Shown: piece after piece, positions 1 through 6,603 of the stretch
Layout: each line of letters starts with the position of its first letter
How positions within the stretch are numbered: position 1 is the stretch's first letter
Assembly (NCBI GenBank): GCA_031282235.1
Contig: JAITED010000141.1
Span: forward strand, 1-8,350
Length of the DNA: 8,350 nt
Direction: 5' to 3'
DNA from: Propionibacteriaceae bacterium
GTDB lineage: Bacteria > Actinomycetota > Actinomycetes > Propionibacteriales > Propionibacteriaceae
Translations under genes and position numbers: made by a program
Notes under the pieces: generated by a model
What the model saw: only the letters and a program-made list of their open reading frames with translations
Told to the model about the DNA's origin: nothing
Databases searched by the model: none

Positions 1-383
1 CCGCGACCGGGGCGCACGTCGCCCCCCATACCGGCGGTGAATACGCGCGCCACATGGTCATCCAGCGTGAGCACTTGCAGCAGTTCGGTGAGCTGAGCGA
101 TACGGGCGGCAGCGGCATCCAACCTGTCCCCCAGTTCGATGATGCGCTTGATGCCGTTGAGGTTTACGCCTTCCTCTTGGCTCAGATGTTGAATTAGGCG
201 AAGCTTTTTGATGTCCCGCGGGCTGTAGCGCCGGCCTAGCCCCTTGGTGCGCTTCGGCACCACCAGCCCCATCCGGTCATACGCGCGCAGCGTTTGCGGG
301 TGCATCCCGGCCAGCCGCGCCGCCACCGTAACCGTAAAAATCGGAGCTTCAATATCAACTAAATCGGGCAGGGATTGACTCAT
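1..383 (-). CDS. hspR: HspR, MerR-family heat-shock repressor (3' end outside window)
   Basis: Autorepressor of the dnaK operon: it binds HAIR palindromes and, in Streptomyces and Mycobacterium, uses DnaK as co-repressor. I translated the reverse strand from the ATG at 383-381; the frame stays open to the window edge, giving 127 codons without a stop. The N-terminus carries a MerR winged helix-turn-helix: FTVTVAARLAGMHPQTLRAY at residues 16-35, then DRMGLVVPKRTKGLGRRYSP at 36-55. Next come the HspR-typical SQEEGVNLNGIKRIIEL segment (68-84) and a leucine-rich coiled-coil region to about residue 110. The start follows the dnaJ stop by 5 nt and has a strong GGAGG ribosome site inside the end of dnaJ. 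Being last in the operon makes it self-regulated. What is seen is the HTH and the operon position; repression of this operon is inferred from the family and the HAIR sites. The C-terminus cannot be judged. Confidence 0.95.
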   Translation of the reverse strand, partial: MSQSLPDLVDIEAPIFTVTVAARLAGMHPQTLRAYDRMGLVVPKRTKGLGRRYSPRDIKKLRLIQHLSQEEGVNLNGIKRIIELGDRLDAAAARIAQLTELLQVLTLDDHVARVFTAGMGGDVRPGR

Positions 384-388
384 CGCGC

Positions 389-1579
389 TCAAGCCTCCTC
401 AAACAGTTTGGTACGGGGGTCAGGCTCAACTGCCAGTTCGGAGTACGTTGCCAAAGCGGCTTTCGCCTCGGGGCTGAGCGTTTCGGGCACGGTGACTGAG
501 ATGGTGACTAGCAGGTCGCCGTATTCAGCGTTGGCCTGCTGCACACCCTTGCCGCGCACCCGGAACGTGCGTCCGTTCGGCGTAAAAGCGGGGATACGTA
601 ACCGCACCGGGTTGCCGTTGAACACCGGCACGTTCACCTCGGCACCGAGCACCGCTTCGGCGTAAGTCACCGGCACGTCCACGGTCAGATTGAAACCACT
701 GCGCCCAAACACCGGATGCTTCCCCACATGTACCGTGACATACAAATCTCCTGCCGTGCCGCCGTTTTCACCCTTGGAACCCTTGCCTTTGATGCGTATC
801 CGCTGCCCATCCGACACCCCAGCGGGGATACGCACGTTCATGGTCTGGGACGATTTGGCGCGCCCCGAACCGCCGCATACACTGCACGGCTCATCGACCA
901 ACAGCCCCCGGCCTAAACAGGTTTTACAAGGCACGGAGGCACCCAAATCCGAACCGGGCTGCACTCCAGAGCCAGAGCATGTCGGGCACACCCTAGGCAT
1001 AGTGCCAGCTTTAGCGCCGGTGCCTTTGCAGGCGGGGCAGGGGTCGTCGGAGACCATATGCACCGCGACTGTCGCCCCGGATACGCTTTGGTCAAAGGTG
1101 ATGCTCACCGTGCCCTCAATGTCGGCACCCCGTCTAGCCGGTTTGGAGGCCGCGCGCCTAGTGGCGCTGCCCGCCCCCGCCGCAGTGTTGGTGAACAGGT
1201 TGCCGAACCCGCCTAGAATGTCGCCCAAATCGGGGCCGGGGCCGCTGCCGCCAGCGGTGAACCGTTGAAAAATATCCTCAAAACCGCTGGTGGTTCCACT
1301 GCTGCTGGCCCCACCCGTAGGGCGCTGAAAACGGAACCCGCCACCCAACAGGGAGCGGGTTTCGTCGTACTCTTTGCGCTTGTCCGGGTCGGACAGAATG
1401 TCGTGCGCTTCGGAGGCTTCCTTGAAACGCTGCTCGGCGCGTTTGTCGCCAGGATGCTGGTCGGGGTGGTTTTCGCGCGCGATTTTGCGGAACGCTTTCT
1501 TGATGTCCGCAGCTTTGGCGTCTTTCGCCACCCCAAGGACTTTGTAATAGTCCTTGTCCAGCCAGTCCTTGCTACTCAT
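389..1579 (-). CDS. dnaJ: Type I co-chaperone DnaJ (DnaJ1-like)
   Basis: Hsp40 that delivers unfolded substrates to DnaK and stimulates its ATPase in the cytosol. The product is 396 aa, normal for an actinobacterial type I DnaJ. The J domain covers about residues 10-73, with the DnaK-activating HPD at 38-40. A Gly/Phe-rich linker follows (about 77-140, including GGGFRF and a DIFQRF motif). The zinc-binding domain starts at C181 and has all four CxxCxGxG units: CPACKGTG, CPTCSGSG, CKTCLGRG and CSVCGGSG, the last with its second Cys at 235. The C-terminal substrate-binding domains (about 245-375) include the RIPAGVSDGQRIRIKGKG strand. Nothing essential is missing. The gene starts 1 nt after the grpE stop (TGA-C-ATG) and ends 5 nt before hspR, so it is co-transcribed and probably translationally coupled. 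Actinobacteria usually have a second DnaJ next to hrcA; the partner genes here mark this one as DnaJ1. Confidence 0.97.
   Translation of the reverse strand: MSSKDWLDKDYYKVLGVAKDAKAADIKKAFRKIARENHPDQHPGDKRAEQRFKEASEAHDILSDPDKRKEYDETRSLLGGGFRFQRPTGGASSSGTTSGFEDIFQRFTAGGSGPGPDLGDILGGFGNLFTNTAAGAGSATRRAASKPARRGADIEGTVSITFDQSVSGATVAVHMVSDDPCPACKGTGAKAGTMPRVCPTCSGSGVQPGSDLGASVPCKTCLGRGLLVDEPCSVCGGSGRAKSSQTMNVRIPAGVSDGQRIRIKGKGSKGENGGTAGDLYVTVHVGKHPVFGRSGFNLTVDVPVTYAEAVLGAEVNVPVFNGNPVRLRIPAFTPNGRTFRVRGKGVQQANAEYGDLLVTISVTVPETLSPEAKAALATYSELAVEPDPRTKLFEEA
394..398 (-). promoter_or_regulatory. Ribosome binding site of hspR inside dnaJ
   Basis: The minus strand reads GGAGG here, 10 nt before the hspR ATG (383-381). 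It lies within the last codons of dnaJ, so ribosomes finishing dnaJ can re-load on hspR. This supports the ATG chosen for hspR. Confidence 0.75.
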
Positions 1580-1580
1580 G

Positions 1581-2237
1581 TCACTCCGCTGGCTCCACCG
1601 CCACCGCTACTCGCGCCGGACGCAACACCACGCTACCCAACTGGTAGCCGCGTTGAATCACTTGCGCAACCGCCATCGGGGGGTAATCTGCGGTGGGAAT
1701 CTGTAACAGTGCCTCGTGCAGATTGGGGTCGAACTCGTCGCCCGGCGCGCCGAAACTCGTCAGCCCCAACTTGGCAGCCAACTTGTCAATCTCCGCTGCA
1801 ACCGCCTTGAACCCGCCGGTAATCTCCTCATGCTCGGCAGCAGCAGCCACCGCGTCCACAATCGGCACCAACTCCCGCACCACGGAGTCCACGCCCTGCT
1901 GCTTGGACACCGCCCGGTCGCGGTCTACGCGCCGCTTGTAGTTGACGTATTCAGCTTGAATACGCTGCAAGTCGTCGGTACGTTCCGCAAGCAGTTCCTC
2001 CAACTGGTCAATACGTTGCTCCGGGGGGATACTGGTGTCATCGCTCTCCCGTAACGCCGCTTTTGCTTCGTCAATCAACTGCTGCGCCGCCACAGACCAC
2101 TCATCCGTCGGTTCTACCGATTCTGTCGGTGCTGTAGTCGGTGCTGTCTGTTCCGTAATCGGCTCCGCACCGGGTTGCTGCTCGTCGTTTACGGCTGCGG
2201 GCTGTGATGCTTCAGTTTCGTTCGGTTGCTCTCCCAT
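1581..2237 (-). CDS. grpE: Nucleotide exchange factor GrpE
   Basis: Releases ADP from DnaK and so resets the Hsp70 cycle; acts as a cytosolic dimer. The product is 218 aa. Residues 1-65 are acidic, rich in Pro, Thr, Glu and Gln, and probably disordered, as is common in actinobacterial GrpE. The dimerising coiled coil runs from about 73 to 110 (IDQLEELLAE, then DDLQRIQAEYVNYKRR). A helical region (115-160) leads to the beta-wing domain (about 165-215) with the family signatures EFDPNLHEAL (168-177) and VIQRGYQLGSVVLRPARV (193-210). The ATG lies 3 nt past the dnaK stop and the TGA lies 1 nt before the dnaJ ATG, so it is the second gene of the operon. The start is supported by this spacing; its ribosome site is only a loose purine-rich stretch at the end of dnaK, which suggests coupling to dnaK translation. 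Confidence 0.97.
   Translation of the reverse strand: MGEQPNETEASQPAAVNDEQQPGAEPITEQTAPTTAPTESVEPTDEWSVAAQQLIDEAKAALRESDDTSIPPEQRIDQLEELLAERTDDLQRIQAEYVNYKRRVDRDRAVSKQQGVDSVVRELVPIVDAVAAAAEHEEITGGFKAVAAEIDKLAAKLGLTSFGAPGDEFDPNLHEALLQIPTADYPPMAVAQVIQRGYQLGSVVLRPARVAVAVEPAE
2125..2148. repeat. 12-bp tandem duplication inside grpE
   Basis: Two adjacent copies of GTCGGTGCTGTA/C (11 of 12 bases identical, plus-strand reading) encode TAPT-TAPT in the disordered N-terminal tail of GrpE, about residues 31-38. It keeps the frame and lies in a low-constraint region, so it is probably a neutral slippage product. Confidence 0.6.
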
Positions 2238-2240
2238 GGC

Positions 2241-4109
2241 TCACTCGCCCTTGGGGTTTTCGTCGATAATCTCCGCGTCCACCACGTCCTCGGCGGAGCC
2301 ATCGCTCGCGCTCGCGTTCGTATCGGCATCGGAGCCATCCGGGGTGCTGCCAGCCTGCGCTTTGGCTTGCGCCGCCGCGTACACCGCCTGCCCCATAGCG
2401 GCAGCTTTCTGGTTGAGGTCGTCCATAGCGGCTTTCACCTCAGCGTCGTTGTCGCTGCGCTTCAGCGCGTCGGAGAGGGTGGCGATGGCCTGCTCCACCG
2501 GGGTTTTCACATCGGCAGGGATGGCATCGGCGTTCTCTTGCAACAGCTTCTCGGTGCGGAACGCCAGCGCGTCCGCGTCGTTGCGCAACTCCACCGATTC
2601 GCGGCGCTTCTTGTCCTCCTCGGCGTGGCTCTCTGCCTCTTTCATCATGCGGTCGATTTCATCCTTGCCGAGCGCCGACCCGCCGGTGACGGTCATGGAC
2701 TGCTCTTTGCCGGTAGCGGTGTCTTTCGCGTACACATGCACGATGCCGTTGGCGTCGATGTCAAACGTGACCTCAATCTGCGGCAGCCCACGCGGGGCAG
2801 GCATCAAGCCGGTCAACTCGAAGTTGCCCAAACTCTTGTTGTCTTTAGCGAAGTCGCGCTCGCCCTGATACACCTGAATCATCACCGACGGTTGGTTGTC
2901 CTCAGCGGTGGTGAAAATCTCGGAGCGCTTCGTCGGGATGGTGGTGTTGCGCTCGATGATGCGCGTCATCACGCCGCCCTTGGTTTCGATGCCCAGGCTC
3001 AACGGGGTGACATCAAGCAGCAATACGTCTTTGACTTCGCCTTTCAACACGCCCGCTTGCAGCGATGCGCCGAGTGCCACCACTTCGTCCGGGTTGACGG
3101 AACGGTTCGGCTCCTTGTTGCCGGAGAGTTCTTTCACCAAATCCTGCACGGCGGGCATCCGGGTGGAGCCGCCCACTAGGATGATTTGGTCGATGTTGGC
3201 CACAGACACTTTGGCGTCTTTCAATACGTCGTTGAACGGGCCTTTGCAGCGATCCAGCAGCGGTTGTGTCATACGCTGGAACTCGGCGCGCGTCAGCTTC
3301 TCCTCCAAGTGCAGCGGGCCATCGTCGCCCTGCGTGATGTAGGGCAGGTTAATCTCGGTGGCCTGCATCTGCGACAGTTCAATCTTGGCGCGCTCTGCGG
3401 CCTCCTTGAGGCGCTGACCAGCCAACTTATCTTTGGCCAAGTCTTTGCCGTACTTGTTCTGGAACTGCTTCACCAGCCAGTCGATGACCACCTGATCCCA
3501 GTCATCGCCGCCGAGACGCGGGTCGCCTTTGGTGGCCTTCACCTCAAACACCCCGTCAGAGATGTCCAGCAGCGAGACGTCAAAGGTGCCGCCGCCGAGG
3601 TCGAACACCAGCACGGTCTGTTCTTTATCGGTCTTATCAAGCCCATACGCCAGCGCGGCGGCGGTGGGTTCGTTGATGATACGGTCCACGGTGAGCCCGG
3701 CGATCTCGCCCGCCTCCTTGGTGGCTTGCCGCTCGGCATCACCGAAATACGCCGGGACGGTAATCACCGCGTTGGTGACCGGCTCGCCCAGATACGCTTC
3801 CGCGTCCCGCTTCAACTTCTGCAACACAAAGGCGCTGATCTGCTGCGGATGATAGATTTTGCCCTCAATCTCCGTAGTCCAGTTGGTGCCCATGTGGCGT
3901 TTCACGGAACGGATGGTGCGGTCGGGGTTGGCAACTGCTTGCCTTTTGGCCACCTCACCCACCAGCACCTCACCAGATTTAGTGAATCCGACCACGGACG
4001 GGGTGGTGCGCCCCCCCTCCGCATTAGCGATAACCGTCGGCTCGCCGCCCTCCATGACGGCGATAACGGAGTTAGTGGTGCCAAGGTCGATACCGACTGC
4101 GCGAGCCAT
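2241..4109 (-). CDS. dnaK: Hsp70 chaperone DnaK
   Basis: ATP-driven chaperone that binds hydrophobic peptide segments; in HspR-containing bacteria it also serves as HspR co-repressor. The product from the ATG at 4109-4107 is 622 aa, a typical length. The nucleotide-binding domain (about 1-360) has phosphate-1 loop GIDLGTTNS (6-14), NEPTAA from N146, FDLGGGTFDVS, and VGGSTRMP near 312-319. The interdomain linker DVLLLDV begins at D361, followed by the beta-sandwich substrate domain (about 368-480), a helical lid, and an acidic tail ending in DVVDAEIIDE. The insertion found near residue 80 of Gram-negative DnaKs is absent (RHMGTNW passes directly to the IEGKIYHPQQISA region), a Gram-positive/actinobacterial character. 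The frame is open to an upstream ATG at 4169, but that would put the ribosome site and part of HAIR 1 in coding sequence. The ATG at 4109 follows GGAGG by 8 nt and gives the conserved MARAVGID start. First gene of the operon. Confidence 0.98.
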   Translation of the reverse strand: MARAVGIDLGTTNSVIAVMEGGEPTVIANAEGGRTTPSVVGFTKSGEVLVGEVAKRQAVANPDRTIRSVKRHMGTNWTTEIEGKIYHPQQISAFVLQKLKRDAEAYLGEPVTNAVITVPAYFGDAERQATKEAGEIAGLTVDRIINEPTAAALAYGLDKTDKEQTVLVFDLGGGTFDVSLLDISDGVFEVKATKGDPRLGGDDWDQVVIDWLVKQFQNKYGKDLAKDKLAGQRLKEAAERAKIELSQMQATEINLPYITQGDDGPLHLEEKLTRAEFQRMTQPLLDRCKGPFNDVLKDAKVSVANIDQIILVGGSTRMPAVQDLVKELSGNKEPNRSVNPDEVVALGASLQAGVLKGEVKDVLLLDVTPLSLGIETKGGVMTRIIERNTTIPTKRSEIFTTAEDNQPSVMIQVYQGERDFAKDNKSLGNFELTGLMPAPRGLPQIEVTFDIDANGIVHVYAKDTATGKEQSMTVTGGSALGKDEIDRMMKEAESHAEEDKKRRESVELRNDADALAFRTEKLLQENADAIPADVKTPVEQAIATLSDALKRSDNDAEVKAAMDDLNQKAAAMGQAVYAAAQAKAQAGSTPDGSDADTNASASDGSAEDVVDAEIIDENPKGE

Positions 4110-4117
4110 GTTTTTTG

Positions 4118-4122
4118 CCTCC
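4118..4122 (-). promoter_or_regulatory. Ribosome binding site of dnaK
   Basis: The minus strand reads GGAGG, 8 nt before the ATG at 4109. This perfect Shine-Dalgarno decides the dnaK start against the longer open frame beginning at 4169. Confidence 0.85.
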
Positions 4123-4147
4123 ATAAGGTCTAGGAACCAGGTTTCCA

Positions 4148-4166
4148 TTGAGTCTAACACACTCAA
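4148..4166. promoter_or_regulatory. HAIR-type operator 1 (HspR site) before dnaK
   Basis: TTGAGT (4148-4153), 7-nt spacer, ACTCAA (4161-4166): a perfect 6-bp inverted repeat matching the core of the HspR-associated inverted repeat CTTGAGT-N7-ACTCAAG. Only the outermost pair deviates (A and C instead of C and G). It lies 39 bp upstream of the dnaK ATG, and hspR is in the same operon, so an autoregulatory HspR site is the natural reading. Confidence 0.88.
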
Positions 4167-4178
4167 CACTCAAAGTTG
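4151..4178 (-). promoter_or_regulatory. Candidate dnaK promoter overlapping the HAIR sites
   Basis: Reading the minus strand, TAGACT (4156-4151) fits a TAnnnT -10 box. CAACTT (4178-4173), 16 nt upstream, is a poor -35. The start of transcription would fall near 4144, leaving a leader of about 35 nt with the GGAGG site. The box lies within HAIR 1, as expected for steric repression. The -35 match is weak, so the exact position is uncertain; that a promoter lies in this region is much more certain. Confidence 0.35.
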
Positions 4179-4195
4179 AGCGCATACGACTCAAC
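4175..4195. promoter_or_regulatory. HAIR-type operator 2 (HspR site) before dnaK
   Basis: GTTGAG (4175-4180), 9 nt, CTCAAC (4190-4195): a perfect 6-bp inverted repeat. In HAIR register it is TTGAGC-N7-ACTCAA, one mismatch in the core arms. Its left arm starts 28 bp from that of operator 1, close to but not exactly three helical turns. An additional ACTCAA half-site lies between the two at 4168-4173. Confidence 0.8.
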
Positions 4196-4359
4196 CCCCA
4201 AACCCCCACTTTTATTCCGTATCCCCTAGGTCATGCTTACGGTTTAGGACACTTAATACGGGGTGAGTACGGGTGCTTAACTTGGATTTGTTTACGCTTA
4301 GAAAGGGCTTAGCGCCACGTAAGATTGGACGCACAAGAAAGATACCGGCGGGGGGAGCC

Positions 4360-4902
4360 ATGACAGCTTTTATCATCTGCGCGGCAGCGGGGACTTTAGC
4401 ATTAGCGTTTTCGTTGCTTTTTGATGGCCTCCTGGATGTTATTGACTTGGATTTCGGGTTTGACCACGACTTTGATGGGCTTTCTGGCGGATGGTTTTCA
4501 TTGGCCGCTGTCTCGGGGTTCGTAGCGGGGATGGGGTTCGGCGGCATCATCGGGGTGGGGCTGGGCTTTGGCCCGGTGCGCGCCACCCTGACTGGGCTAG
4601 CTTTCGGCGCGGCCATGTGGTACATCGCGGTGTTGCTATACGGCATGTTTCGGAAACTGGAAGGCAAACCTGAAGAAATGGATCTGCGGCGGGTTGAGGG
4701 GCAGTTAGGCACCGTACAGACCACCGCAAAAGCTGGCGACAAAGCCATCATCAGCACCACTTATCTCGGCTCGCCGCGTACTTTCATGGCGATGATGGCT
4801 GAGGACGTATCCGTCGGTGATGAAGTGGTGGTGGAACACCTGCTCAGCGCCGACGCGGTGAGCGTACGTAAACTCCCCTCCGGTGCCTATCCGGCCATGT
4901 GA
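4360..4902 (+). CDS. NfeD-like membrane protein (YuaF type), partner of flotillin
   Basis: Short NfeD-family protein of 180 aa with three likely membrane segments at about residues 3-22, 45-70 and 74-97, then a soluble C-terminal domain (about 111-172) with the look of the NfeD OB fold: VEGQLGTVQTTAKAGDKA, then VGDEVVVEHLLSADAVSVRKL. Bacillus YuaF is similar in size and plan and is encoded beside the flotillin FloT; here too a flotillin gene follows on the same strand after 214 bp. Between the first two membrane segments is an Asp/Phe-rich loop (DVIDLDFGFDHDFDG, 26-40). The start is uncertain. I prefer the ATG at 4360, preceded closely by a G-rich GGGGAG, because it places the first membrane segment at the N-terminus. 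An in-frame GTG at 4273 would add 29 mostly basic residues. The gene diverges from dnaK. Family assignment is by topology, C-terminal pattern and neighbour; function in microdomain organisation is inferred. Confidence 0.82.
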   Translation: MTAFIICAAAGTLALAFSLLFDGLLDVIDLDFGFDHDFDGLSGGWFSLAAVSGFVAGMGFGGIIGVGLGFGPVRATLTGLAFGAAMWYIAVLLYGMFRKLEGKPEEMDLRRVEGQLGTVQTTAKAGDKAIISTTYLGSPRTFMAMMAEDVSVGDEVVVEHLLSADAVSVRKLPSGAYPAM

Positions 4903-5116
4903 GCGAATAGCCCAGATGAGAGCGCGAACAAATCGAACAAACAAAGCCCACCTAAGAGCGGACAATCGGGGCAGAGAATAATCAGCACCGGAGCCGCCTA
5001 AAATCTAAGCTCCCTAGAACTAATACGTAAATCAAAAACTGAAATTATAACTAAATAACTAAAATCCAACAGCCCCGGCGAAACTAAAGCCGGTTTAGAA
5101 AGGAAATGTAAGAAAT
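4903..5116. other. AT-rich spacer between the NfeD-like gene and the flotillin gene
   Basis: This 214-bp stretch has no convincing gene. The part from about 4998 to 5070 is strikingly AT-rich (runs such as AAATTATAACTAAATAACTAAAA) compared with the flanking genes and probably holds the flotillin promoter; TATAAC at 5046-5051 is a possible -10 box but has no good -35. Two small inverted repeats overlap near the end: CCGGC-N9-GCCGG (5075-5093) and CTAAA-N5-TTTAG (5084-5098). No clear terminator of the upstream gene is visible. The flotillin ribosome site is a modest AAGGA ending at 5104, 12 nt before the ATG. Confidence 0.6.
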
Positions 5117-6529
5117 ATGGATACCACTCTCATCGGCGGCGTGGCCGGTGTCATACTGCTACTGTTCCTCATCATTTGGGCGATAGCTAAGCGTTATCGC
5201 ATCCCGAACGCCAACGAAGCGCTGGTCATCACCGGCTCTGGCGCCGACGGTGGGGTGGACGTATCCATCGGCAAAGGCAAGTTCATCATCCCGTTCGTCC
5301 AGAAATGCGACACGCTGGGGTTGGATTCGCGCGAGATTCAGATTCAAGTGAACGCCGTATCGTCCGACAACATCACCGTCATCGTGGATGCCACTGCGTT
5401 ATCAAAAGTTGACGGCACCATGGAGGGCGTGAAAGCCGCAGCGCAGCGCTTCCTCAACAAGCCGGATGTAGAGTTTGACAACATCGTACGCAACATCTTG
5501 GGCGGTAACCTGCGTGGCGTATTGGGCAACATGTCAATTGAACAGATGCTGCGCGACCGGGAGGCGTTGGCCACCAAAGTGAAAGAAGCCGCCGCTGAAG
5601 CGCTCACCGAATCGGGCTTAAGGGTCGATACGCTGCAGATTAACTCCATCGAGACCGACCCCGGCGATTACATCCGCAACCTCGGGCGTCCGCGTGTCGC
5701 TGAGGTCCAGAAAACCGCTAAAGTCGCGGAAGCTGAAGCCACCAAGGCCGCCTCAAAGGCCGAAGCGGAAGCGCGTATCGTGGCCGCTGAAGCACAGCGC
5801 GACTCCGAACTGAAGATTGCCGAGTTCCGTAAGCAGACCGAGAAAGCCACCGCTGAAGCCAACGCCGTCGGGCCGCGTACCTTAGCTGAACAGAACGTAC
5901 TCATCGTGCAGGCCGAGCAGTCCGCCGCCGCCGAACGCGCCATTTTGCGTCAGAAAGAACTGGCTGCCGAGGTGAACGCGGTCGCCGATGCTGACCTCTA
6001 CCGGGCACAAAAGGCCGCTGATGCCGCCTTATACACCGCCCAGCAGCACGCTGAAGCCGAAGCTGCGCGGGTGCGTAAAGCCGCAGAAGCCAACCGCGAC
6101 CGCATCGAAGCTGAGGGCTTAGGCGAAGCGAACGCCACTAGGGCTAAAGGCCAGGCCGAGGGTGAAGCGATTCGCGCCAAGGGTGAAGCCGAGGCGCAGG
6201 TGAAAGAGTTGCTGGCTGCGGCGTACGAAAAATACGGCCAGCAAGCAGTCATCGACCGCGTACTCGCGGCGCTACCGGAGATTTACGCCGCCGCCGCCAA
6301 ACCGCTGGGCGAGATAGACAACATCACCGTCGTAGGCGGCGCGGAGGGTGCCTCCGGGGTGCAGCGGTTGGTCACCGACCTCACCACCTCAGTGCCCGCC
6401 ACCGTCAAAGCCACCACCGGCTTAGACATCACCGGCCTGATTTCCCAGTACCTAACCACCGACCGCACTAAGCCGTCAAGCCACGCGAACACTCCCAAAG
6501 CAAAGGTGGATATTGCCGACGCCGAGTAG
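5117..6529 (+). CDS. Flotillin-like SPFH/band 7 membrane scaffold protein
   Basis: Bacterial flotillins oligomerise on the inner face of the cytoplasmic membrane and organise fluidity microdomains that host signalling, secretion and envelope-stress proteins. The product is 470 aa. Residues 5-24 form one hydrophobic membrane anchor followed by a KRYR positive patch. The SPFH domain spans about 28-190, with IIPFVQKCDTLGLDSREIQI (57-76) and RDREALATKVKE (147-158). Residues 195-365 are a long Ala/Glu-rich coiled-coil region with the EA repeats typical of flotillins, including a duplicated RAKGxAE unit at 342-348 and 353-359. The C-terminal part (366-470) has AAYEKYGQQAVIDRVLAALPEI and a Ser/Thr/Lys-rich tail. 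Nothing is truncated. It lies downstream of an NfeD-like gene on the same strand, a recurrent pairing, and upstream of groEL. FloT/YqiK-type is the best family label; I give no symbol because orthology to a named gene is not settled. Confidence 0.92.
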   Translation: MDTTLIGGVAGVILLLFLIIWAIAKRYRIPNANEALVITGSGADGGVDVSIGKGKFIIPFVQKCDTLGLDSREIQIQVNAVSSDNITVIVDATALSKVDGTMEGVKAAAQRFLNKPDVEFDNIVRNILGGNLRGVLGNMSIEQMLRDREALATKVKEAAAEALTESGLRVDTLQINSIETDPGDYIRNLGRPRVAEVQKTAKVAEAEATKAASKAEAEARIVAAEAQRDSELKIAEFRKQTEKATAEANAVGPRTLAEQNVLIVQAEQSAAAERAILRQKELAAEVNAVADADLYRAQKAADAALYTAQQHAEAEAARVRKAAEANRDRIEAEGLGEANATRAKGQAEGEAIRAKGEAEAQVKELLAAAYEKYGQQAVIDRVLAALPEIYAAAAKPLGEIDNITVVGGAEGASGVQRLVTDLTTSVPATVKATTGLDITGLISQYLTTDRTKPSSHANTPKAKVDIADAE

Positions 6530-6603
6530 GTCGAATCGCAGGCGGCGGCTGCGGCTTCCGTATGACTAACGTATAAAACAAATGGGCTTATCGCACGGGC
6601 ACG

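Noticed and set aside
374..393. HAIR-like pair at the dnaJ-hspR junction (TTGACT and CTCAAG)
   Set aside because: The left arm has mismatches and the spacer is 6 instead of 7 nt, and the bases are explained by coding sequence plus the start codon; chance resemblance is likely.
690..1268. Long plus-strand open frames opposite dnaJ, such as a 192-codon one
   Set aside because: They lie antisense to a gene with full domain conservation, have low-complexity Pro/Ala-rich products and no recognisable motif; they are shadows of GC-biased codons.
2226..4133. Long plus-strand open frames opposite dnaK (277, 317 and 315 codons)
   Set aside because: They are opposite a fully conserved DnaK, overlap one another in different frames, have no credible ribosome sites and show biased Ser/Ala or Arg/His/Val content typical of antisense shadows.
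4110..4169. Longer dnaK reading from an ATG at 4169, adding 20 residues
   Set aside because: The added segment contains the perfect dnaK ribosome site and part of HAIR 1, and DnaK proteins start at MARAVGID; the ATG at 4109 is far better.
5106..5111. ATG-TAA start-stop pair just before the flotillin ATG
   Set aside because: The Shine-Dalgarno AGGA is only 1 nt from this ATG, too close for initiation; probably chance in an A-rich leader.
6142..6193. Repeated RAKGxAE units in the flotillin gene as a possible recent duplication
   Set aside because: EA-rich repeat units are a normal feature of flotillin coiled coils, and the copies differ in codons.
6530..6603. GC-rich GGCGGCGGCTGCGGC run after the flotillin stop as a terminator
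   Set aside because: It has no proper inverted repeat with a following T-run; it is not a recognisable intrinsic terminator.
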